From positions 62,001-126,000 of the forward strand of contig JAHIQD010000021.1 in the NCBI GenBank assembly GCA_018902795.1: a DNA stretch of 64,000 bases. Direction: 5' to 3'. Under the pieces are notes generated by a model that saw nothing but the letters and a program-made list of their open reading frames with translations, made no database searches and was not told the DNA's origin. How positions within the stretch are numbered: the first letter of the stretch is position 1; each line of letters begins with the position of its first letter. The position numbers were made by a program, and so were the translations under genes. This DNA comes from Bacteroidota bacterium. GTDB lineage: Bacteria; Bacteroidota; Bacteroidia; Flavobacteriales; Weeksellaceae. Shown one piece after another: positions 8,814 through 17,062 of this stretch.

Positions 8814-9634
8814 TGGTGTCTTTTTGAAAGTATTTTCAGTGCATTTTTCAACAAACGTTTGGTGTTAAAAACAAAAGTAGTCATATCTGACAATAACAGC
8901 TCATTTTCTTTGCTGATTCCAAAATCGGAGTAATTGATTTTTGAGATTCTTTTGGAATTTTGAAATGTTTCGTTCATCAGATTGTTTTCGTGGATAAACT
9001 GGATGAAAAGCGGTGATGTGTCCTCGCTAACTATATTGGGGTAATTCCTGTAATGAAGATGGTTTTCTTTCGTCACTGTTCTGAAATCCGAAATTTTTTC
9101 AACCAAACTCACGAATGGATTCGCCACCTGATAGTAATAATTGGCAACTCCTTTATTTCCGCCGGTTTTGGTTAACTGAAACCCCAAGCGTAAGTCGATT
9201 GCGAGGTTATGAACGGGTTTGAAATTTTTTTGAACCTCAGCGACAAAGGACCGGTGAATCATGTCATCATTATCAATATCGGTCGTGATTACATATTCGG
9301 TTTTGTGATCAAAATATTGAGGAATTATTTCTAAAAGTCTCGTGCTCATCTCCTGAAAATCGTGAACAAAAACCGGGTGAAACTGTTCGCATTCTTCTCG
9401 AATGTCACTGATGATCTCCCTGTATTTTTGTGGAGTAAGTATATCAAAGAAAACCAGCCACACAAAATTTTTCTGACTCTGATTTTTAAAGGACGGAAAA
9501 CAGTATTGACGGAAAATCTCGAAACGGTCTTCCAGCCATTCATCGCTGAGCGGTTTTTTTCCTGTACGGGTCGTCTTCCATATCTCTGTAGGAACATTAA
9601 AACGGGTTGATATGATGTGTTTAAAGGTTTCCAT
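8810..9634 (-). CDS. Putative rhamnosyltransferase-like glycosyltransferase (PF11316-like)
   Basis: The 274-residue protein begins METFKHIISTRFNVP and contains WLEDRFEIFRQYCFPSFKNQSQKNFVWLVFFD, then VITTDIDNDDMIHRSFV. The R-F-x-L-F-x-x-[YF]-C-x-P-S-[FL] pattern followed by a T-D-I/L-D-x-D-D motif is typical of the family described as putative rhamnosyl transferase. The D-N-D-D stretch should bind the metal and nucleotide sugar. It overlaps its neighbours on both sides by 1-4 bp, so it is tightly coupled within the operon. Assignment rests on motif recall, and the sugar specificity is unproven. Confidence 0.75.
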   Translation of the reverse strand: METFKHIISTRFNVPTEIWKTTRTGKKPLSDEWLEDRFEIFRQYCFPSFKNQSQKNFVWLVFFDILTPQKYREIISDIREECEQFHPVFVHDFQEMSTRLLEIIPQYFDHKTEYVITTDIDNDDMIHRSFVAEVQKNFKPVHNLAIDLRLGFQLTKTGGNKGVANYYYQVANPFVSLVEKISDFRTVTKENHLHYRNYPNIVSEDTSPLFIQFIHENNLMNETFQNSKRISKINYSDFGISKENELLLSDMTTFVFNTKRLLKNALKILSKRHQ

Positions 9635-10437
9635 TATAAGCTGCGCTGATGTTTTCTGTACTTTATAACCTGAAGATAAGTTGTTAGAATCTGAAACTGA
9701 TCATTGAATCTTGTTTTCGAAAACGGAAAAAATCTCAGTGTAAAGCAAAGATTTCTCACTGTAACCGGATAGTATTTAAAGTAAAACCTTAGGAAACTTC
9801 TAAAAGCAATTGTTTCTGTTTGTGAATTCGAAAGATGGTTAAAATTACTTCCAAGGTTTAGCCGGATTTTAATATTGTTATCTAAAAACAGTCTGTCCGG
9901 ATTTCCGCCGGAGAAATGTTCAATTTTAATATCATGAACAATATAATTCTGGTAAAATTTAGCCATTCTTAAACTGAAATCGCAGTCGTAGCCATGAAAT
10001 CCTTTAATCTGTTCTTCGTTAAATCTTACATTATCGAATTTAGCTTTTGTGCAGCTCAGAAAAACCCCGTCCAAAGCGATTGCGGGACTTTTATTTTCCT
10101 TCATTTCTTTCTGTCCTTTTTCGATAAACCATCCTGAGGGCGCTGAAGGAATATAGTTAGAACCGGCAACTCCCAGAGCTCCTGTTTCAGGATCTTTTAA
10201 ATGCTTAATTAATATGGTCACCCAATTTTTGGTTTTGAACTCAACATCATCGTGCAGAAAAAGCAGGTTTTCAAACTTCGCTTTTTCTGCTCCGGAATTG
10301 TATGCTTCGCAAATCCCCATTGTTCCCGGATTTTCAATCTTTATTATTTCAAACGGAATCCCTGCTGTCTCCGTAATATTCTTTTCCAGAGCAGTGAAAT
10401 TGTGAGGTTTATATGTCGAAATAATAATGGAGAGCAT
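9634..10437 (-). CDS. Family 2-like glycosyltransferase
   Basis: A 267-residue protein starting MLSIIISTYKPHNFTALEKNI. The region GICEAYNSGAEKAKFENLLFLHDDVEF matches the subgroup of GT-A transferases in which H-D-D replaces DXD. FNEEQIKGFHGYDCDFSLRMAKFYQN carries the acidic residues expected at the catalytic site. It has no membrane segment. The gene lies between the PF11316-like transferase (1-bp overlap) and another GT2 gene (1-bp gap). It therefore acts in the same glycan assembly line; donor and acceptor are not known. Confidence 0.82.
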   Translation of the reverse strand: MLSIIISTYKPHNFTALEKNITETAGIPFEIIKIENPGTMGICEAYNSGAEKAKFENLLFLHDDVEFKTKNWVTILIKHLKDPETGALGVAGSNYIPSAPSGWFIEKGQKEMKENKSPAIALDGVFLSCTKAKFDNVRFNEEQIKGFHGYDCDFSLRMAKFYQNYIVHDIKIEHFSGGNPDRLFLDNNIKIRLNLGSNFNHLSNSQTETIAFRSFLRFYFKYYPVTVRNLCFTLRFFPFSKTRFNDQFQILTTYLQVIKYRKHQRSL

Positions 10438-10438
10438 T

Positions 10439-11359
10439 TTAAGTTTTGGTTTGAAATTTATTGGTCACCGCCCAGTATAAAGCAGTATAATTTCGCTGGA
10501 TTAAAGTCAAACTTTGTAAATGTTTTCTTTTCAGAATATCCATTTCTTTTGCTATAAAATGTATTATTTTTTTTCTGTCATCTGCATTCAGTTTGCCTTT
10601 CCAATATTTCGATTTTGCCTCATAATATTTAAGTTTTTGCAAATTGTTGCTGTTGACAAAGGTGTCATAAATTTCTTTTCTTCTATGCCTGTTATTCTGA
10701 TCTGTTCCAACCTGCTGATTATCATGAAGACGGTAAACACCTAGCTTTTCATCAATAAATCCCAGTGTATTTGCCGCGGCAAAATGAAGAGCAAGTTGGT
10801 AATCATGCAATAAAAAAGTTGATGAAGGATTAAAAATCCATTGTTTTTTCGGATTTCTAAAGGCAAAAGAAGCGCCTGTAGCGATATTCCCAAATAGAAC
10901 CAGATAATGCTGAATACTTATTCCGTCCGTGTTTTCAGGCTGAAAAAAGATGCTTTCCCAATTAGAGAATTGTAAGATACTGTCATTTTCTAAAAGCTCC
11001 AGATCATGAAAAACCGCTTCTTTGCCCGGATTGTTTTTAAAATAGCGGAGAACGGTTTCCACTTTGTTGGGTTTCCACAGATCGTCCTGATCACACAAAA
11101 AGATAATTTCGTTTTGGCATAAGTTGATGGCTTTTTCGAAATTTTTAATAACCCCTAATGAATTTTCATTGCGGCAAATTTTAAAAATGCGGGGATATTT
11201 AGATTGATAGTCCATTATAATTTTCCAGGTTTGATCTGTTGAACGGTCGTCGCAAACGATAATTTCATCAACGGGAACAGTTTGTGCAATAATGCTTTCA
11301 AGCTGTTCCTTTAAAAATTTTTCACCGTTAAAAGTGCAGATTGCGACAGATGTTTTCAT
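10439..11359 (-). CDS. Family 2 glycosyltransferase
   Basis: The 306-residue protein MKTSVAICTFNGEKFLKEQLESI has the classic pattern of the GT2 subgroup with CDDRSTDQTWKII and FLCDQDDLWKPNK (D-Q-D-D metal site). The acceptor side has FLLHDYQLALHFAAA, and IDEKLGVYRLHDNQQVG is the typical end of the catalytic domain. Such enzymes often work on rhamnan or O-antigen chains. The C-terminal 60 residues are basic and amphipathic, which may help membrane contact. It starts 3 bp after the next gene's stop and is followed at once by another transferase. Confidence 0.88.
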   Translation of the reverse strand: MKTSVAICTFNGEKFLKEQLESIIAQTVPVDEIIVCDDRSTDQTWKIIMDYQSKYPRIFKICRNENSLGVIKNFEKAINLCQNEIIFLCDQDDLWKPNKVETVLRYFKNNPGKEAVFHDLELLENDSILQFSNWESIFFQPENTDGISIQHYLVLFGNIATGASFAFRNPKKQWIFNPSSTFLLHDYQLALHFAAANTLGFIDEKLGVYRLHDNQQVGTDQNNRHRRKEIYDTFVNSNNLQKLKYYEAKSKYWKGKLNADDRKKIIHFIAKEMDILKRKHLQSLTLIQRNYTALYWAVTNKFQTKT

Positions 11360-11362
11360 CAG

Positions 11363-12223
11363 TTACATTTTAAAAATTTTTGAAAACGTGTCACGGAATC
11401 TTAGATAATAATTCAAAATTTTTGTGCTTTGCAGTTTGCGGATGTAATTTTTCTGATCTAAATCAGACCTGTTTAAAGCTAAATTCTGAGTGTTCAGTCT
11501 TTGAAAAACTAAATATTTAGTTTTATTATCGTAATTATCGAAGACAAATTGATTGGCCTCAAAATTATCCTGCAAAACAGACTCGAAGTTTTTCGAAGCT
11601 CCATCCGGGTTGTGTCTGTAGTAAGCGAGTTTCTCATTGATAAATTTAGATTTCGCCTCTGGTTTTCGGAAAATTTCAAGCCAGAAAATCCAATCTTCTT
11701 TTGCTTTAAGGTTGGCAGGAAAACGGGTGTTTCCAATGATTTCCTTTTTTGTTAGAACACAAAGTATCGGCAGATTAAAATCGATATCCCAACGGGAAAC
11801 CAAATTTTCAAAAGTAATTTCATATTTGGAAAGATCGCAGAAAGGTTCTCTTGTTTCGGTACCGAAAATCATAGCAAAATTGGTAATCATAATATTTTCG
11901 CCGTTTTCATTTTCCAGAGATTTTTTTAGTTTGTTTGGGTCCAGAATATCATCCGCGTCGAGAAACTGAATCCATTCTCCTTTTGCAATGTCGAGGCCGT
12001 AATTCCTTGTTTTGGTAACGCCTTCATTCTGTTTTCTATGATAAACGAATCTGCTGTCTTTTTCGGTCCATCTTTTTAATATTTCTTCGGTGTCATCAGT
12101 GCTCCCGTCATCAATTAAAAGACATTCCCAATCAGTAAAAGTCTGGTTAAAAACCGAATCAAGGCAATCTTCCAGGAACGCTGACTGATTATAGCAGGGA
12201 ATGATAACGGAGACTTTTGGCAT
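11363..12223 (-). CDS. Family 2 glycosyltransferase
   Basis: This 286-residue GT-A protein has MPKVSVIIPCYNQSAFLEDCLDSV, LIDDGSTDDTEEIL and EWIQFLDADDILDPNKL. The nucleotide-binding and DXD motifs are therefore all intact, and the acceptor-side AKEDWIFWLEIF segment carries the E-D expected at the catalytic base. Its likely job is adding one sugar of the repeat or adaptor region in the cytoplasm. Spacing to both neighbours is 3 bp, so it is part of the same transcript. No feature separates its donor specificity from that of the other GT2 genes. Confidence 0.88.
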   Translation of the reverse strand: MPKVSVIIPCYNQSAFLEDCLDSVFNQTFTDWECLLIDDGSTDDTEEILKRWTEKDSRFVYHRKQNEGVTKTRNYGLDIAKGEWIQFLDADDILDPNKLKKSLENENGENIMITNFAMIFGTETREPFCDLSKYEITFENLVSRWDIDFNLPILCVLTKKEIIGNTRFPANLKAKEDWIFWLEIFRKPEAKSKFINEKLAYYRHNPDGASKNFESVLQDNFEANQFVFDNYDNKTKYLVFQRLNTQNLALNRSDLDQKNYIRKLQSTKILNYYLRFRDTFSKIFKM

Positions 12224-12226
12224 CGC

Positions 12227-13123
12227 TTATTGGGAATAGAGGTGAAAATACGTTTTAGGTAAAGTTAGAATTTTTCTGTAATCTTTTATATGCCAGTAGA
12301 GCTTCAACAGATTGATTCTTAAATCTGACGGTTTGTTGAGGAAAGCGTAATGCAGATGCTGCTGAACTTTTTGTGCAACATAATTTTCTGGTAGTTTTCT
12401 GTAATGCTTTATCAGCAGATATTCTTCTAACTGGTGAACAGCCGCTTCTTTTTCTTTCATGTTATCCGTTTTACCCGAAATGTTTTCCCTGCTTATTCGT
12501 ACATAAACTTTTGCTCCGTCAATAAAGAAAATTTCTTTGCCGTCACTGAATTCCAGCACCGCAACATCATCGCTTCCCCAAGCCAGCGGAAAATCGCGGA
12601 AACCGTATTTTAAGTAAGAACTTTTCCGGAAAATATGCTCGGAAAGACTTGACTGATGGCCGTGAATGTATTTTTTCTCCCAGTTTTCTATGGGTGAAAT
12701 TAATTGATCGTATCGTGTGAAATCTCTTATTTTATAACCTTTTTCATTGATCCAGCATTGGGAAAATTTCACCACACTGCATTTGTTATTGTCTATCTCC
12801 GCGAGGTTTCTATAAAATTCTTCCACAAGATTATAGGCTATTAAATCATCATCGCCCAAAATCAAGAACCATTCTCCGGCATCACTGTCCCTGATGCATC
12901 TTTTCCATTGGTTCGCCAGGTTTTTTGAACCTAAATTATCCTCATATCTTTTATAGGTAAACTTCGTTGTTTTCAGCGTTTCCCTGATGAGGTTTTCGGG
13001 ACTTTCCAAGCTTGCATCGTCTCCTATAAATAAGTTAAATTTTTTGCAGGTCTGCTGTTCCAAAGACAACAGCGTTTCTTTAAAAAAGGTTATTTTATAA
13101 TATGGAATAATGATGGTGAGCAA
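12227..13123 (-). CDS. Family 2 glycosyltransferase
   Basis: The 298-residue protein starts MLTIIIPYYKITFFKETLLSLEQQ, followed by GDDASLESPENLI and WFLILGDDDLIAYN. The DDA and D-D-D motifs fit the nucleotide and metal sites of a GT-A fold. LAWGSDDVAVLEFS further on carries an acidic pair in the position of the base. It is somewhat divergent from the other transferases of the cluster, so it may use an unusual donor. The gene abuts the methyltransferase stop at 13124, with no gap, and ends 3 bp before the next transferase. Confidence 0.83.
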   Translation of the reverse strand: MLTIIIPYYKITFFKETLLSLEQQTCKKFNLFIGDDASLESPENLIRETLKTTKFTYKRYEDNLGSKNLANQWKRCIRDSDAGEWFLILGDDDLIAYNLVEEFYRNLAEIDNNKCSVVKFSQCWINEKGYKIRDFTRYDQLISPIENWEKKYIHGHQSSLSEHIFRKSSYLKYGFRDFPLAWGSDDVAVLEFSDGKEIFFIDGAKVYVRISRENISGKTDNMKEKEAAVHQLEEYLLIKHYRKLPENYVAQKVQQHLHYAFLNKPSDLRINLLKLYWHIKDYRKILTLPKTYFHLYSQ

Positions 13124-13900
13124 TTAAAATAAATCTTTAAATTCCTGATAAGAAATTAAGTTCAGACTTTCTTTCCTGTGTTGTGAAAAAATATTGAATT
13201 CGAAAAATTCGTTTTCAATGGCGGATGGTTGTCCTAAATTTTTGGTTTTAGAAATTACGCCAATTCCCCAGTCCGTATCGATACAGCAGCTTGAAATATC
13301 TTTTCTTTTCCTGGCGTTAAAAAAAGCTTTCCAGGTGGTGCCGTTCCAATATCCGCCGGAAGGCGAAAGACGGTAGTAGTAATTTTCGGAAGCATGAAAC
13401 TCTGTAGGCGGATTACAGTCGTGCATGATGATAAATCCGTCTGCTGCTAAAAAATCCAGAGAATTGTTAATGTCTTTTTTCACCTGATCGGCCAGATGTG
13501 AACCGTCAATAAAGATGACATCAAATTTAATTTCAGGATTTAAAAATTCTCCTTTTCGTAAACCGTCAAAAAACTCATCGCTGGTCATTTTGAAATCCAC
13601 ATTATTGATTTCAGATTCGTATCCGGGATCAACACTGTATTTATGGCTGGCATTAATCAGGTCGAAATTTTCCTCCGTATGACGGACGCCGATTTCCAAA
13701 TAATGGGTTTCCCGTGCAAAAGTCCCGAGAAGAAAATTAATAATGTCGGACCTTAAAGGTGTTTTGGCAATTTCGACATTGGACAGAATTTCAGCTTCGG
13801 CATGAAATTTATTATTGAGATATTCCTCTGCTAAAGCAATTTTTTTTAACTCTGCTGTCGGTAAAACAACCTGATCTTTTTTAAGCAAATGTATTTTCAT
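13124..13900 (-). CDS. Class I SAM-dependent methyltransferase following wzt
   Basis: The start is the ATG at 13900 (MKIHLLKKDQ, 258 residues), 1 bp after the wzt stop. The frame extends further upstream to 13978, but only inside wzt. HYLEIGVRHTEENFDLI is the SAM-binding strand and loop, KYSVDPGYESE provides the acidic residue after strand 2, and FDVIFIDGSHLADQVKKDI plus GGFI-like DGFIIMHDCNPPTEFH complete a Methyltransf_24-type core. Its tight coupling to wzt suggests that it methylates the polymer. In some ABC-dependent O-antigen systems a terminal methyl group stops chain growth and is recognised by the Wzt C-terminal domain. That role here is an inference. Confidence 0.78.
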   Translation of the reverse strand: MKIHLLKKDQVVLPTAELKKIALAEEYLNNKFHAEAEILSNVEIAKTPLRSDIINFLLGTFARETHYLEIGVRHTEENFDLINASHKYSVDPGYESEINNVDFKMTSDEFFDGLRKGEFLNPEIKFDVIFIDGSHLADQVKKDINNSLDFLAADGFIIMHDCNPPTEFHASENYYYRLSPSGGYWNGTTWKAFFNARKRKDISSCCIDTDWGIGVISKTKNLGQPSAIENEFFEFNIFSQHRKESLNLISYQEFKDLF

Positions 13901-13901
13901 A

Positions 13902-15134
13902 TTATTTCCATTCAAATTTTCCGAAAACGACACCATGGTGATATCCGCCGTGAATAGCAAACTGGGAACCTGTATCAATCACATCAAAATGACAGATGTT
14001 TTCTAACTCGTCATACCTTAACAGTTGCGGAATATGAATAAATGCAGTAATGTTGTACGACCCTGCAGATAAAAATCGGGGTTCAATGATAAGCTGATAA
14101 TGATCTTTATTGGGATTCAATGCTGCTTCCGCGGAAAAAACTCTGTTTTGAAGTGCATCCTGCACGGTTACAAATATATTGGCTTTTTCAATGCTTTTTT
14201 TATTTAAGATTTCAAAACTGATGATGATTTCATTATCATAATCAAATGAAGATTCAGGCTTTTCATTTTTGTCAAGAATTGATATTTTTTTGAAAAATAC
14301 ATCTTCATTTCTGTCTTCATCAGCAAAAAAAACCGAGCTTCCTTTTTCTGAATCTTTTAAGTACAGGTCAGTAATTTTTTTAATATTTCCCTGATGCATA
14401 ATTTCCCCGTTTTTAAGATAAATTCCCGATCTGCACAGCTGGGAAACTGCGGTCATATTGTGACTTACAAACAAAACCGTTCTTCCTTCGCCTTTGCTCA
14501 CATCTCCCATTTTTCCTAAACATTTTTTCTGGAATTCGGCGTCACCTACTGCTAAAACTTCATCTACAATCAGGATTTCAGATTCCAGATGAGCGGCAAC
14601 AGCAAATGCCAAACGTACATACATTCCGGAAGAATATCTTTTTACCGGCGTATCGATGTATCTTTCAACACCCGAGAAATCAACAATCTCATCGAATTTT
14701 CGGGTGATTTCTTTTCTTGTCATTCCGAGGATTGCGCCGTTCAGATAGATGTTTTCGCGGCCTGTCATTTCAGGATGAAAACCTGTTCCTACTTCCAGTA
14801 AAGAAGCAATCCTGCCGTTCGTGTAAATTTTTCCCGTGGTGGGTTTGGTGACTTTGCTTAAAAGCTTGAGCAGCGTTGATTTTCCCGCGCCGTTTCTGCC
14901 GATAATTCCCACAGCGTCTCCCTGTTCTATTTCAAAATTGATGTCGCGTAAAGACCAAACATAATCTGACTCGCCTTTTGAACTGCGGTCGTTTTCTTCC
15001 CCGATTTTTAAATAGGGATCTTCTTTTCCACGGATTTGGTACCAGAAACGGTTCAGGTCATGCGAGAGCGTTCCCGTTCCAACCTGTCCGAGGCGATATT
15101 GTTTTGAAATATTTTCGGCTTTTAAAGCTAACAT
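13902..15134 (-). CDS. wzt: ABC transporter ATPase for polysaccharide export, Wzt-like with C-terminal domain
   Basis: A 410-residue protein. The ATPase domain has Walker A GRNGAGKST (79-87), the signature YSSGM (167-171), Walker B ILIVDE (187-192) and the switch His in FVSHN. The N-terminal stretch before Walker A holds the extended insert usual for KpsT/Wzt proteins. Residues about 270-410 form a beta-rich extra domain (DNEIIISFEILNKKSIEKANIFV, GSYNITAFIH), corresponding to the Wzt_C carbohydrate-binding module. The protein couples ATP hydrolysis to export of an undecaprenyl-linked glycan through Wzm. It follows the permease gene by 38 bp and precedes the methyltransferase by 1 bp. Confidence 0.92.
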   Translation of the reverse strand: MLALKAENISKQYRLGQVGTGTLSHDLNRFWYQIRGKEDPYLKIGEENDRSSKGESDYVWSLRDINFEIEQGDAVGIIGRNGAGKSTLLKLLSKVTKPTTGKIYTNGRIASLLEVGTGFHPEMTGRENIYLNGAILGMTRKEITRKFDEIVDFSGVERYIDTPVKRYSSGMYVRLAFAVAAHLESEILIVDEVLAVGDAEFQKKCLGKMGDVSKGEGRTVLFVSHNMTAVSQLCRSGIYLKNGEIMHQGNIKKITDLYLKDSEKGSSVFFADEDRNEDVFFKKISILDKNEKPESSFDYDNEIIISFEILNKKSIEKANIFVTVQDALQNRVFSAEAALNPNKDHYQLIIEPRFLSAGSYNITAFIHIPQLLRYDELENICHFDVIDTGSQFAIHGGYHHGVVFGKFEWK

Positions 15135-15172
15135 TAAACAAATTTTAAATTACAGATTTTAAATTGAATGAC

Positions 15173-16021
15173 TCAAACAGTATCCATAAAGCCTTTTTCC
15201 ACTTTATTGAAAATCAATGTTCCGACCGCCAGTAAAAATAAAATGATGGCGGTGCTGATCAGAAGAAGTTCTGCTGAAAAATCTCCTGAACCCAGCCAGC
15301 CGTATTTGAAACATTCGAAAATTCCGGTAAGGGGATTATAATAAGCGAGTTTTTTCCAGATTCCTGACAATGCAGAAAGCGGATAGACTACCGGTGTTGC
15401 GTACATATAAAGACTGACGCCAAATCCTAAAAGCATCTGTAAATCCCTGTATTTTGTGGTAAGTGCAGAAAAAATCATCCCCATTCCTAAAGCAAATGCT
15501 CCCATTAAGAAGATTAAAAAAGGCGTTGCCAAAATCCATAAGTTCGGCTGAATCTGATCTTTTGCAAGAAAATAAAAAAAGGCCATCAGGAAAAGTAAAA
15601 ACTGCACACCGAATTTCATTAAATTCGATATCACCACCGTTAAAGGCATTACCAGACGGGGAAAATATACTTTTCCGAAAATATTGGCATTGGTGGTAAA
15701 TACACTCGATGTACCTGTTAAACAGGATGAAAAATAATTCCAAAGTGTAACTCCTGCAAGATAAAATAATATTTTGGGGGCTCCATCGGTAGAAAGGTTC
15801 GCGATGCTTCCGAAAATTACAAGATAAACAATGGTGGTTAAAATGGGATTGATGAAAAACCAAACAGGCCCAAGGATGGTCTGCTTAAAGCTGGATACAA
15901 AATCCCTTTTTACAAACATATAAACCAAATCCCGGTACCGCCAAACCTCGCTGAGTTTTAGGTCGAAGAGGGAATGCTTGGCTTCAATGGTTTCGGTCCA
16001 TTGCTGTTGTGTTTCGCTCAT
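15173..16021 (-). CDS. wzm: ABC transporter permease for polysaccharide export, Wzm-like
   Basis: The 282-residue integral membrane protein has six predicted membrane helices and the ABC2-type permease features: WRYRDLVYMFVKRDF before the first helix, the segment KQTILGPVWFFINPI, and PRLVMPLTVVISNLMKF in the middle. FGVSLYMYATPVVYPLS and YNPLTGIFECFKYGWLGSG near the C-terminus are close to the family consensus. With Wzt it forms the channel that moves the finished lipid-linked polymer across the inner membrane. It lies 38 bp upstream of wzt in the same direction. Confidence 0.93.
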   Translation of the reverse strand: MSETQQQWTETIEAKHSLFDLKLSEVWRYRDLVYMFVKRDFVSSFKQTILGPVWFFINPILTTIVYLVIFGSIANLSTDGAPKILFYLAGVTLWNYFSSCLTGTSSVFTTNANIFGKVYFPRLVMPLTVVISNLMKFGVQFLLFLMAFFYFLAKDQIQPNLWILATPFLIFLMGAFALGMGMIFSALTTKYRDLQMLLGFGVSLYMYATPVVYPLSALSGIWKKLAYYNPLTGIFECFKYGWLGSGDFSAELLLISTAIILFLLAVGTLIFNKVEKGFMDTV

Positions 16022-16063
16022 TTTTCATCATAGTTTAATCAAAAATAAGTTAAATTATTGAAA

Positions 16064-17032
16064 CTACGTAAGTTCTGTTCTGCTAATCGATAAAGAAATT
16101 AGAAATATCGGAATGTACAGCCTGATTTCGTAAATGATGCCCGTATAAAAACACATCGCAATATAAGGCACAGATAGTAAGTGAAAAACCAGAATGTGAT
16201 TAACGGCTTTTTTATTTTTTGCTAACAGTAAAGTGAAAACAAAAAATACGGCCCAAAATAATAACCCCAGAATATTTTTGGGTTCCAGGAAATTCTGAAC
16301 TAAAAGATTTCCGTCATTGGTGGAGAAACTTTCATTCATTATTCTCATTCCAAAATAAACAGCAACAAAAGCAGTTCCTAAAACAGCAACAGGAAGAAGG
16401 GTTTCTTTTTTTAAGCCGAATTTCGAGTAAAGAAATGTCGCAGCCAGAGAAAGTGAAAGCGCAGAAGACTCTCTGTTGAACGTAGAAATCAGCAAGATTA
16501 TTACTAAAATAATTAAATTCCGATTTGAGTTTTTCTCTACATATTTAATCATAAAAAAGAAGAAAACAAGAATGAAAAAATAACTCGGAATATCGTAAGG
16601 AACGATGACAAACTGCGAGAAAGCGATCACAAAAACAGTAACGGCGGTTAAAAGAATTTTTTCTGACTGAGTGGCGATAAAGGTTTTTGATTCTGTAATT
16701 AAAGTCAACATTACTGTACTCAATACCAGGAAAAAAGTATTTAAAAGATAGAATGACAGATACATTTTCGGTTCAGCATCCCGGTCGAAAAACTTCAGTT
16801 TAAATATTTGATCATCAAAATTTAATGAAGATAAAAATTCGTAAATCCAGATCAGAAAATATCCGCTAAGGATCCGGTACTGATATATTCCTGAATTGAA
16901 CTGTTGCGTGAAACCGTTATAATTTAAAATTTTTGAAGAATAAATATTCCCGAAAGAAAAATAGACGAAACTGTTGACTACGAAGGCCAATAAAGCAACG
17001 AAAACAATTCTGGAGAATAAATTAAATTTCAA
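16064..17032 (-). CDS. Polytopic membrane protein, function unknown
   Basis: This 322-residue protein is strongly hydrophobic and has about eight to ten predicted membrane segments. The motif PYDIPSYFFILVFFFF and the short cytoplasmic-looking STFNRESSALSLSLA (N-R-E) recall membrane proteins in polysaccharide clusters that are tentatively grouped with GT-C glycosyltransferases or EpsG-like proteins, but no catalytic motif is clear. It lies 30 bp after ugd and 42 bp before wzm on the same strand, so it is probably needed for making or exporting the same polymer. I cannot name a family with certainty. Confidence 0.6.
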   Translation of the reverse strand: MKFNLFSRIVFVALLAFVVNSFVYFSFGNIYSSKILNYNGFTQQFNSGIYQYRILSGYFLIWIYEFLSSLNFDDQIFKLKFFDRDAEPKMYLSFYLLNTFFLVLSTVMLTLITESKTFIATQSEKILLTAVTVFVIAFSQFVIVPYDIPSYFFILVFFFFMIKYVEKNSNRNLIILVIILLISTFNRESSALSLSLAATFLYSKFGLKKETLLPVAVLGTAFVAVYFGMRIMNESFSTNDGNLLVQNFLEPKNILGLLFWAVFFVFTLLLAKNKKAVNHILVFHLLSVPYIAMCFYTGIIYEIRLYIPIFLISLSISRTELT

Positions 17033-17062
17033 ATTAATATGTTTTTAGTGTTGGCGGCGGAA

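Noticed and set aside
13901..13978. Longer start of the methyltransferase at 13978
   Set aside because: It would overlap wzt by 26 codons without a ribosome site; MKIHLL at 13900 follows the wzt stop directly.
15336..15863. 175-codon frame opposite wzm
   Set aside because: The wzm reading has full family signatures on the same stretch; this frame is its mirror.
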